Assembly: GCA_009809945.1 (NCBI GenBank)
Contig: WTPW01000029.1
Coordinates: 409,667 to 473,666, forward strand
DNA from: Gigaspora margarita
Taxonomy: Eukaryota > Glomeromycota > Glomeromycetes > Diversisporales > Gigasporaceae
DNA: 64,000 bases
Direction: 5' to 3'
Within the stretch, counting starts at the first letter, position 1. Each line of letters opens with the position of its first letter. Of this stretch, positions 1 to 10,900 are shown in pieces. Below the pieces are notes generated by a model, which had not been told where the DNA came from, did not search any database, and saw only the letters and a list, made by a program, of their open reading frames with translations. A program made the translations under genes and the position numbers.

Positions 1-3000
1 ATTAACAATGCGTTGCAGATATTTTTTATTTAGTGACATATACAGTAAATAGTGACAAGTGAAAAGGATCCTCAATCAAATAAATTTTATATAATAATTT
101 TTTATTTGGCATTATTCACATATCATTAATTCATTATAGCTGTTTTTAAAAAGGTGTGAACGGCTACAGACTACCAGATCATGGGAATTCACTTTATTTC
201 CAGGATTTTCCAAGCTTTCAAGACCAGAATTTAAATTTTTACTAATCTAAATTTCTAGATTCTCTGATTTCCCACATGTGTATAAGAAAATTGCTGTTAA
301 CACATTTTTGAAAACTGCTATAATGAAATGAGCATATGTGAAAGATGGGAATATGGTGATTATTAGAATTAAGTAGTATCGTAATAATTTATAAATATTA
401 TGTGGCTTCATGATCAGTTTCATAAATAATTTCTAGCTAAGAAAAGCAATTGACCAATCAAATATAATGATGATTATAATTATTATCTGATCATACAATG
501 TCACATAAATGATTGGATTCATTTTATAAAAAATATCATTTTTGATAATCACAAAATCAAAAAAAAACACATGTGTAGATGTTGGCTTGTTAAGTAAATT
601 TTAAGATATAGACAATTTTAAAGATGGTCAAATTTTTTTGCATTATTTCTGGACTCTTTACATAATGAGTGATCATAATTGATTGATCAATAATCCCATG
701 TGCGGACAAGTCCTTGATGCTGTCTCGCATAATTAAAATCCATTTGAAGCCCTTGAAAATTTGAAAATTTGAGTTTTTTCTGAGTAATGAATTTGGATAC
801 CATAGTTTTTGCATGCCACAGCACTAAGAAGTATTTAAATAAGTCACATGGCTTTATCATAATAATTTTATTAGTTATTTTATTTTTATTTATTTACTAT
901 ATTTTTAATTTATTTATTTATTTATTTATCTTTTTTTGTTTTAGCTTTTTGTTTTTATTAAGGATTGGTCTACCAATTCTCTGGTGGCCAGGTTGATGAT
1001 GCACTAATTGGCCACAATGATCTCTTTTATTTGATTAAGTGCTTAAAATTCCAAATTCTTGTCAAATTAAAATTTATACTGTCTTGTATCTTGAATGATT
1101 TCTATTCCTTTTATGGATTGAAAATCTAATAGAATATGTACTGTAATATAGTCAACTCACTCTATATCAATATAATATAAATTTTTAAAATTTTTAGTAT
1201 GTTAGGGCTGTGTCATTAATCACCTGATTATTTTTTATCAGAGGCCTACCCCCTCCCTCTTTTTTAATATAGATTTGGTCTGGTTCCTATATATAATTTC
1301 AAGTTTTTTGACCCCTAGAAAATCACCTGATTTTTGTCACTCCCCTTATATATTCATTATATAAAAGTTCAATATAAAGATATTGTAGTGATTTCTGAAG
1401 TTTTGTATGGTCAAATAAAGATTGCAAAATTTAGTTTTAAAATGAACTCACTTTAACAATAAGGAATGCTACTATTATTTTTAAGATACAATTTTTATGT
1501 AAATTATATGAAAAGCTTATTTATTTAAGAATTTTTTTATAAACTATATAGTACATGTGTATTATCTAACATATGCGTATCTATTGGAAGTTATTACTAT
1601 GCTTTTAAAGTCAATATTTTCATAGTGAAAATTATATTAAAAACTTTGACAAATTATTATTATTCTATTCTGTAAAAATTTGAAGGTTATAATTTATTCA
1701 ATAACAATAATAGGGGTTTTAGACTTATCTCGCAAATAAGTTGGAATTTAGAAATTTGAATAGATGAGTCTATGATAAAATAGCTTTTTTTTAGATAAAT
1801 ATTTACCAGTAAATGATTATGTTGTTCATCACTTTTTTTTGAAATAAATACATCACTTATTTTATCTAAGGCGAGTGTCAAATCATTAGTTTTGAAACCC
1901 ATAATATGAGAATTTAAAAGTTATTATGAAATGAAGGAAAACATATGTTTTTGAAAATAAAAGGACAAGATTAGAGTAGAAACAAGCTTTTTTTAATTTT
2001 TTTTAAAAATTTTTTTGCTAATTTTAATTTAATATTTTGTTTTTAATTTTTGATTTTTTATTTATTTTTAAAATGACGCTAGAAAAAGATATTTCGTTCT
2101 ATAAAATCTATAATTTTTTATCATTGCTATTAGAGTTTTTAATTGTCACATATTAATTGGGCCAAATAATACACCCCTACATATTCAAGTGTAGCAATGT
2201 AGATTGTTAAAATTATTAATAATCATTATTGTGCTTTGCAAAATGATGTCTGATCACGATGCTCAGAAATTTGCGTGTAATTTTAAAATAAGGTAGCTGT
2301 GCAGTGCAGAGCAGATGCACTAAAACTAGCAACTAGATAACCTTTTTGTTAAGCTAGTTTGTTAACATGTTATTACACTTTTTTTTATTGGATACTGATG
2401 CTATGTGTGGCACGAATGCACCACCCATCTTATTTGATATTTTTATATTATAGTAAACAATTCTTATAAAGTAATTAACTATTGCGATACACAGTATATA
2501 ATGAAGTTTTGTTAGTTGGTATTAGAATTATCATTATTTCTGCATAATTCATGGTAAAAAATTTCTGGTACAGAACTTATCCTCTAATGCAGTCCATGCA
2601 GTAATTAAGGCTGAATTAGTTATGTGTTAGAATTATTATGATATCTATTATAAGTTACTATAATAAATTCTATAAGAGATAGCTGATACAGCGCAGGTCC
2701 AGTATGATCAGCCTATTGTCACAATTCTAAATTGTGACATTAGAGATTCGAATTAGTTTACCCCATTTGCAATTAGATCTTCTTCTCTTTATTTACTATA
2801 GATAATTTCATTTCTATTTTTGTATAATTCATAAAATGTTAGTCAAAATCTATGCAAACTTGATGATTAACATATAATCACCTTTTTTGTAAAATCTTCA
2901 TGACATATTAACGTGTTAGCATGTGTACGTGTTAAGGGGCATGGATTACGATCATTCTTGATAGCATGTCAACATATTAGGCTTAGTTATACTATCACAT

Positions 3001-4206
3001 AGCATATTAAACAACACACGTTAACGTGCCAAACAACACATTAGAGTGTATATATTAAATTCAAATGTATATAACCAAATGAATTTGACTTCAATAAAAA
3101 GAAAAAAATAGAGAAGTTTCCTCTGATTTTACTTAAGAAAATAAAGGAAGTAAGCTAGTATAGTGCTAAAGAGACCTTTATTCAAGTAAATCAGAAACTT
3201 ATCTTTTTAGTAACTAATAGAGTTAAACTAGTCAAATGTATACACTTTCCTACCTTAATAGTTACACTATATAAGATAAAAAAAAATTTTATTAGCTATT
3301 ACCTAACATTGGTAAAATATCAACCGAGTTGATGCTACAAAAAGCTGCTTAGTCTGCTTAATCGACAATGTTAGTTGCATAATGCTTAAAAATATCGCAC
3401 ATTCAAACATTTTGAGCCATTTCATGTTAATTGTGCATATCATACACAATGAACATGATGTGCATGCTGCACATGACTTGTACATATTAATGTATATTAA
3501 ATCGCTGCAATACAGGTAAGTATGGTTTGATCTAATTATGCATTATGAGTCTGGTGCACATTTCTAATATAAAGCAATCTTTAATCAAGCTATTTAGTCA
3601 AAATATCTAAATTTCATGATGATCCGCAACAAAAATAATTTATAAATAAATCTATTATAGTAAAACACAAAAATCAGCTCGTCGCACTATTTTACCAATA
3701 TAAAGATTCAATGTAGTATTTTCTGTTTATTAAATAATATAAATTATTAATTATTAATGTTGTACATTGGAATGGAATTATGATAGGTTTAGAATCTACT
3801 TACAAGTAAGTAGATTCAAAATAAATATAAATTATAATAGAATTCCAAATATTCAAGTTGTTAAAGAAAATTTAAATTAAGCATATTCTGAAATATTTTT
3901 AACAAGTATGCTATTTTGAATCTAAGTCGATTTAGAATTTATTTAAAAAGCATTTTGCTTTGGAAATTATTTCCTAAACACTATTATTCTTATGTGGTAT
4001 TTTTTACATCAATAATTGCTAGAATGACAGCTACTACTACATAGTACATTTGCTTTTTTATATTTAAAATAAAATATTTCGCAAAAATTTTGCAAATTAC
4101 ATTTTACACTACCTGTTTGTGAAGAAGATTGTGCAAGTGCTATTTTTTTAACACTTATAAATGCTGAAGGAATATTATAGAAAGTAATTCAGCAATACTG
4201 TAGGTA
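1..4206. other. AT-rich non-genic stretch
   Basis: I find no supportable gene here. Open frames are short and have no recognisable domain. Small landmarks are a perfect 12-bp inverted repeat with a 2-base loop at 3792-3817 (arm GAATCTACTTAC) and imperfect repeats of an ACGTGTTAGCATGT-like motif around 2905-3030. Confidence 0.6.
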
Positions 4207-4467
4207 GGGTTCCGCAATTCGATTTGATTCATTTTGATTCGATCAAATATTTGATCTCAAATCAAATTCAAATACAGAAATTTCAAATCAAATCAAATGC
4301 AAATGACAAAATATTCGATTTGATTTGCAAATATTTAACAAAAATTACAAATAAATTTGATTTGATTTGATTTGATTTGATCAAATCAAATTCAAATCAA
4401 GAGCTTATTCGATTCAATCAAATTCAAATATCCCTAATATTTGATTTGATTTGACTTTGAGGAACTC
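4207..4467. mobile_element. TA-flanked MITE with TTTGA-rich interior
   Basis: The left end GGGTTCCGCAA and the right end TTTGAGGAACTC are inverted copies, and TA lies just outside both ends. The interior is dominated by degenerate TTTGA/TCAAA pentamers, so most of it can fold on itself. Two relatives occur in this window, at 30901-31099 and 34700-34961. A TA duplication suggests a Tc1/mariner-like mobiliser, but no transposase is present. Confidence 0.6.
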
Positions 4468-5019
4468 TAATTGTAGGTAGCTTGAATAATACCAGATTTA
4501 CATCTGATTCTGTAAGTATCATTTTTCAAAACTTGAAGAATCTTGCATGGTAATGTTTTTCAATCACTGTGTGTCCTGTCAATTTCAGGTATCTTAATAT
4601 GAATGAAACCTCCAACATTATACTTGTTCACAAATCTTTTATTATGCTTGGTTAATTATGACTTCATATCATCATTATATCTCTTAAGAGAATTCATAGC
4701 AATACTTTGGTAGATTTAATATGCTGCTGTTTATTGAATATTGGTCTTGTTTTGAAAAATACATTGAGAATTATGTTCATCTAAAAAAGGCTACAAAAAA
4801 AAGGAAAAAAATTAAGAACTTCAAAATAGTAATTATCCAGACATTACATGACACGTTTAAATAAATTTAAATTATTAAATATATAATACCTGAATTTCAG
4901 ATGTATTTCTCAATGTTGTAAATAATTTTCATTGGTTTCACTTTTGGATTATTCTATCTTCTATCTGTTTAATAAAATTTTATTTGTTCAAATAAATAAA
5001 ATAGCTAATTTACATTTTT
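4468..5019. other. Non-genic stretch downstream of the integrase pseudogene
   Basis: AT-rich sequence lying 3' of the minus-strand integrase relic. No gene or clear repeat seen. Confidence 0.5.
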
Positions 5020-7358
5020 TTAATATTTTTTGCATAAATTTTTTTTACTTACCCCTTCATATATTTCATTCATTCCTTCATTTAACATTTCATCCATTTG
5101 TTTATTTAATATTTTATCCACTCCTTCATTTAACTTTTCATCTGCCCCTTCATTCATAATTGCATCTACCTCTTCATTTATTAATTTATTCATTATTCCA
5201 TTTACCCTTTCACTTATCCTTTCACTTACCTCTTCATTTACCTCTTCATTAGCTCCTTCATTTATCCTTTGATTTACACCTTTTGTTCAATTGCCATTTT
5301 GTTTACTATTTCATCTATTCTATTTTTAAATTTTTTGTTTGCTCTTATATTTGTGTTTTTATTTTCTTCTTTTTTACCCACTCTTATCCTTTTGTCTACA
5401 TTTTTATTCATTTTTTTATTCACACTTTCATTAATCCTTTTGTCCATTTTGTTACTTTATTATTCACTCTTTCGTTTGCCCTTTCATTCATCTTTTTATC
5501 CACTCTTTTGTTTACTCTTTCATTAACAATTTTGTTTGTTCTTTTGCTCACCCCTTCATTTGCCTTTTTATTTACCTTTTCATTCACCTTTCTATTTGCT
5601 CTTTATTCATTTTTTTATTTATTTTCTGTATCTTTCATTTATCCTTTCATTCACTCTTTCATTTGCCCTTTTATTTGTCCTTTTGTTTGTTTCTACATTT
5701 GTCTTTTTATTAACCTTTTTATTTGCTGCTTTTTATTGACCTTTTTATTCATGTTATTATTGACTCTTTCGTTCATATTTTTATCTACTATTTCATCTAT
5801 CTGTTTATTTAAACTTTCATCCATACTTTCATATACCATTTTCCCTTCATCTATCATTTCATCCACCATTTCCTTTTCATACATTATTTTGTTCACATCT
5901 AAAATTTTGTCTATTTCATCTGCTCTTCCATCTATTTTCTCATCTTCTGACTCTTTATTAATAGTATTTAATAATTCTTGCTTCTAAAAATAGTATGGCA
6001 AATAAAATTATTAATTTATAATAAATAACAGATACACACTTTATGTATAAAGCAATTCATATATATGTACAGTATATACTGTACCTTTGTGTTTAAAGCT
6101 GCAGCCCCCAACAATAATTCTATAACTTTTTGTTAATTTATATTATTATGGAGTTCAGGTTGTTTAAACCAATTTTCAGGCAGTTCATCTTCAGAATTAA
6201 TATGCTGTTCTTTTATTTCCTTTAATAAATAAAAATGATACAAAGCATTTTGCCCAAATACTAATGCATATGGACTACTTTAAGTTTGCTAGGATAGTTT
6301 ACATTTATTATATCTGTTAAAATATTATTTGATTTAAATAAATAAATAAATAAATAACAAACTTACAACAACACAATGGTACAACACAAGATGAATCTGT
6401 TCTTTGTTTATCTTCCATCTATTTTGATAATTTTTGTTGAAAGATATGTTCAACCAATCCTGGGTGTCTTGGATTCCCATTAATAATGTGAACATCTGGC
6501 CACATGGATAATAATTTGCAATTATTTCTGCTATAAATTCTCAAACATTATCAGACTAGAGAATGATTAGGGCACCAAAGCAGACAAATTCATCAAAAAA
6601 AAGACAGCCATTTCAATTGGCCATTTGCTAATTAGAGCCCAGGCCCAGGAATATCTTGTAAAATAGTTTCGCATGTAATATATATAATCATAATCTCTAT
6701 TTGGAATGTTGGTCATACATATTAAATCAATCTGAACCCTATTAAAAAAGGCATTGGCTTTGTAGCAACTGAATTTGGAAAACTTCTTCTAGTTGCACAT
6801 GTGTAGTTTTTTATGAATTCATTAACAAATAAATGAGAATATAACAACATTGTTCAGAAACCTATAAAAAAAATTTAATTAATATAATATAAACTTATAA
6901 TTATAACTTATAAACGATATTAAAGAAAACTGTGATAGTTATTTTAAATTTTCTTTTATCTTTCCAAATATAACTATTTTTATCATTCATACATTTAGCA
7001 ATAAATATTTTTTTATTATATGTATGCTATCTAGTGTTTTGATGCACCAACATGTTTTAGGACTTCTTGATATAGGCTACACAACATGTATATTTTGTCA
7101 ACAGGACATACTAGCAAATTTGATTCTATTTTAATAAGTGAATAATGGGATTTGCTGGGGTTCCAAGATCATGTATTGTAATGTTTTATTTTGACCAGTG
7201 ACAATCTTTAGCATTCCCGATTTTTGTATTTGTTGGATCTTGTAAAATCTTAACACAAAAATCAAAATCTTCAAGTGCAATAAAAGTTTTACATTATTAT
7301 TAACTGACTTACTATCAAGATATTTAACAAGTAAGGTATCAAATGCACTATGAGACAA
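5020..7358 (-). pseudogene. Decayed rve-integrase gene (KRBA2/Ginger-like) with repeat tail
   Basis: Minus-strand translation, changing frame several times, gives the ordered blocks of an integrase. An N-terminal block reads EDFDFCVKILQDPTNTK (about 7230-7282). The core block has VQIDL (about 6724-6738), MRNYFTRYSWAWAL, then SDNV and EFIAEIIANYYP, WPDVHIINGNPRHPGLVE (about 6470-6560) and PYALVFGQ (about 6250-6275). The D, D and E of the rve catalytic triad are recognisable in QIDL, SDN and GLVE. Stops interrupt it (before SDN, after SDNV, after ELHNNIN) and frameshifts are needed in the N-terminal and core blocks. The apparent 5' end at 7358 has no ATG and an in-frame stop just upstream. The C-terminal part from about 5984, preceded by a TTTTTAG splice-like acceptor, is a tetrapeptide-repeat tail. 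The family match is from memory of such proteins. The pseudogene call rests on visible stops and shifts. Confidence 0.75.
5030..5890 (-). repeat. Degenerate 12-bp tandem repeat array coding (V/M)-N-(E/K)-(K/R)
   Basis: On the plus strand the array reads as CTTTCATTTACCTTTTCATT-like units. On the minus strand it encodes runs such as NEEVNEEVSERISERVNG and VNERVNKRVDKKMNER. The period is about 12 bases, or four residues. One minus-strand frame stays open from about 5280 to a TAA at 5020-5022. Another spans about 5984-5693. Frameshifts separate them. It forms the tail of the integrase pseudogene and would be a charged, probably helical segment if translated. The plus-strand open frames over it are phenylalanine/leucine-rich shadows. 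Confidence 0.75.
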
Positions 7359-7932
7359 GAATAGTTAGTTTTGAGGCTCAGCTATTGTATATTAGTTATA
7401 AATTGATACCCAGTTGAGCAAGATAACAGTTACATTCATAACTGTCTAACTCTGTAATATGCAATGTTCCTGGTTTTAGTACAACTGCATTGTATAGCTA
7501 TCCTAATAGTTTACAAACATGTTCAATGGTGTGTATCCACAATATCTTGCATTTGGTTGAATGCCACAGTTGGCTATGAGTTCTAAATATGTAAATACAG
7601 ATAATTTCAGGTTTGAAAATTTGATCAAGAAAACCATTTAAAGTGCTTATATGTGACTAAAAAGTGGCAATAATTTATAGTTTAGTAAGTTCGAACATTT
7701 ATACCAGTAACATTTCACATTTAATGAGTTAAATTAGAGCTAATATTTAATAAGTTTTGCCAAGAATTAGTAAAAATTTTTTGATTAAATAATTTTTTTA
7801 CCATTGTCTATTTTTCTTTTAAGCAATTTATACTACAATATAAAATTAAATTTTACTAAAATATAATTCTTATTTTCTTAATATTATCAAATAAAATTTT
7901 AATTTTAATTTTTAAAAAAAGTAGATCATAAG
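7359..7932. other. Non-genic spacer between integrase relic and histidine kinase
   Basis: AT-rich sequence with no supportable gene. It contains the 3' flank of the minus-strand histidine kinase gene. Confidence 0.5.
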
Positions 7933-7938
7933 TTTATT
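7933..7938 (-). terminator. Candidate polyadenylation signal AATAAA of the histidine kinase gene
   Basis: AATAAA on the minus strand, about 36-41 bases beyond the stop codon of the kinase gene. In so AT-rich a region the hexamer can occur by chance, so position is the only support. Confidence 0.3.
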
Positions 7939-7973
7939 TATAGTATTTTTTAGGCAAATTTGTCTAGAAAAGC

Positions 7974-10900
7974 CTACAGATTAAGAGATAATATTTCTTC
8001 AATATTATTTTGAAAAGAATAACATAATAGCTTTTTAGGTGTAATAGGTTTGAATATACTAGCAATTTTGCCTCCAATATTTTTGATTAGCTTCTTTAAT
8101 AAAGTTTTTCCATTAGAGCTTGAAAATACTATAAAAATAATTAATAAATTATTATCATGTATTTCCTGTAATTTTATTGTAGTCTTTACAACCTCATCTT
8201 CATTATTTTCATCAATATTAATAAATGCTATGCAATAAGGTGCTTGATTATATAATTCTTTATAATATTTTGCAGCTTCAATTCCTTCATTATATGTGTC
8301 AAATAAGTCTATATCAAAGCAATCTTTAAAACATATTGTTATTGCATCTCTTATATTTTTGAATGGATGGATCAATAATAATCGTTTCAAACTATGATTA
8401 GTAAATCTATCAAACAGTGTCTTTGATGAATTAATATAATGTTTTGAAGTTTTTTGTGCATATGATGCTTGTACTATCTCAACATTCCATGTCAACCAAA
8501 ATTTACTTCCTTTTCCTAATTGACGTTCTACTCCCATTTTACCACCATTAATTTCTATTAGCTGTTTACATGCTAATAATCCGAATCCTGTGCCATCTTG
8601 TTGCAAAATCTTCGATTCATCAACTTTTAAATCATTTTTCCAATTATTTATAAATTCAGAATTCATGCTATTATAAGTGCATATTATAAATAATTAATAT
8701 ATGTATACTGTATATTAATAAAATCCATATTTGACTTACCCAATACCAGTATCATTTACAATAATTAATAATTTTATAAAATTTTTATCTTTAAAACTTT
8801 CATCATTTGATGATTTCAATAAGACTTTCATTATTACTTCACCTTCTTCGGTAAATTTGATTCTTATAAAAATAATTTAGAAGAATTAAAAGATATAATA
8901 ATAAAGCATTATGTTGATTATAAGAGAAAGAAGACATACGAGTTTGATAATAAATTCATTAATATTAATCTGAGCCTATTAGAAAAATAAAATTAATTAA
9001 TTTTCTTTCTATATTTTCTAAAAATAAGGCCATTTGAATTTATAATTTCGTTTAACGTTCCCTTAAGAAGCTTAAGTGTGGTGGGGGGAGGGGGGTCAAA
9101 TTAAACAAACATATTAAAATTGCAAAAAATAAACACATTATTATTGGTCGACTTATAAGCACGTGACTTATTGGAATCCTAAGACAAGATGAGCGTTCTG
9201 ATTGGCCTGTTTAATTCTAGGGGGAGCTCTTAGAGCTGGTGGGGGGGAGAACGTTAAACGAAATTGTAATTTCGAACAGCCTAAATATAATATTACCTCT
9301 CGGGATCACTCTTTACATATTTAGGTAAAATATCAGGATTATAATTCAAGGCTAATTCTATTCGCTTATTTCCAACTCTTTCTCCAAATAATTCGATTGC
9401 ATTTTCAAATACATCTAATAAATCAAAAACTCTATTTACCGAAGCACTTTTATACTCCTCTATACTCACTATATTAGGAATTTTATTAATCGTTGATAAT
9501 ACTTCATCAGCAGCATGTAATAAAATTTTGTTCAAGTCTTTTTGCCAAACAGTTAATAATTCATTTTCAAAGGAAGAACTAATGCTCATAACAGTTCCTA
9601 ATGGTGTTCGTAATTCTATGTAAAATTAATAATTATTATAAAATAAACTTAAGAAATTAGGATATCACGCAATAGCAATAACAATAAATATATATTTTTA
9701 CCATGAGACATATTGGATAATATCATATTTTTAACATGATCAGTAGCTTTAATAAATCTTATTCGTGATTCATTTACTAGCTTCTCTTCTAATAATGTCA
9801 AATAGTCAAAAACTAAATTTATTTGAATTGATATTTGTCGAAATAGCTCAATTTCTGAATCGGACCAACTAGTATTTGGTGATCTATGTGCTTTTATTCC
9901 CACCCACGAATTATCATGCATTTTTATCATCACAGATAACATAGAAACTTGTTCGCAAATATCAACACAATATGTGTTGGATGAAACTTCTATTTTAAAT
10001 TCTTCATCTTCAATATCAGAAGATTCTAGTTGATTGACAGGTGCTTCTGACTGTCCAAGTTTAGTATTAATTTTTCTAAAATTTTTAAATGTATAATTAG
10101 GCAAATATCCAATAAATTAAATTGATTTCAGCCCAATATGATAAAATACTACCTTATCGCCTTTGAATCTTTAGATAATGCAATTACTGTATAGTTTTTA
10201 AATTCTGAAGGTTCATATGAAATAACAAATACTCTATCACATAATAATAATTGATGAATATCCTCAACAGCTTCTGAAAGTGTTTCTTTTAAATCCAGTC
10301 CAGAAAGAATATTACTCGAAATTGAAGTCAATAATTGTTTAATTTCTTCTTGTTTACATTGTTGAGATATTAATTGATTACGAAGTAGTGAAAGTTTAAT
10401 ATTAGTATGTATACGGGCAATTAATTCGCGAGAACTAAATGGCTTCACTAAATAGTCATCTGCACCATAATCTAAACCTAAAATGAGTGTGTTAAAATTG
10501 ATTCTAAAATAAATAAATAAATAATATTTTTTGAGAATAAACAGTACCGAAATTTTCATCAGCTCTTGCAGTTAATAAGATGATTGGAATTAATCGTGTT
10601 ACTATATTTGATCTTAACATATTTAATAGTTTATACCCATTTATATTTGGCATCATGACATCTAAAATTTAAGTTAATAAGTTAATAATTTGCTATCATA
10701 TAATTTAAGTATAAAATAATTTACCTACCACTAAGTATTAAATCTGGTAATTCTGTTGATTTTGTTAAAAACATAATAGCATCATATCCATTACAAACAC
10801 AATAAACTTCAAATTCTTTTCTTAATAGCTCTTCTAAATAATTTCTATACAATAAATAAGGTATTAGAATTATATTTAAATTACGTCTGGGCAGCTTAAA

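Noticed and set aside
2682..2764. tRNA-like sequence with a 7-bp anticodon-type stem and a CTA anticodon position
   Set aside because: TTCTAAA is closed by GTCACAA/TTGTGAC, and ATTCGAAT resembles a T-loop. The T-stem and acceptor stem do not pair, so it is at most a decayed tRNA-derived fragment, not a suppressor tRNA gene.
5283..5987. Long plus-strand open frame rich in Phe, Leu and Ser (membrane-protein-like)
   Set aside because: It is the complement of the 12-bp repeat array that encodes Asn/Glu/Lys repeats on the minus strand. The hydrophobicity follows from the repeat composition.
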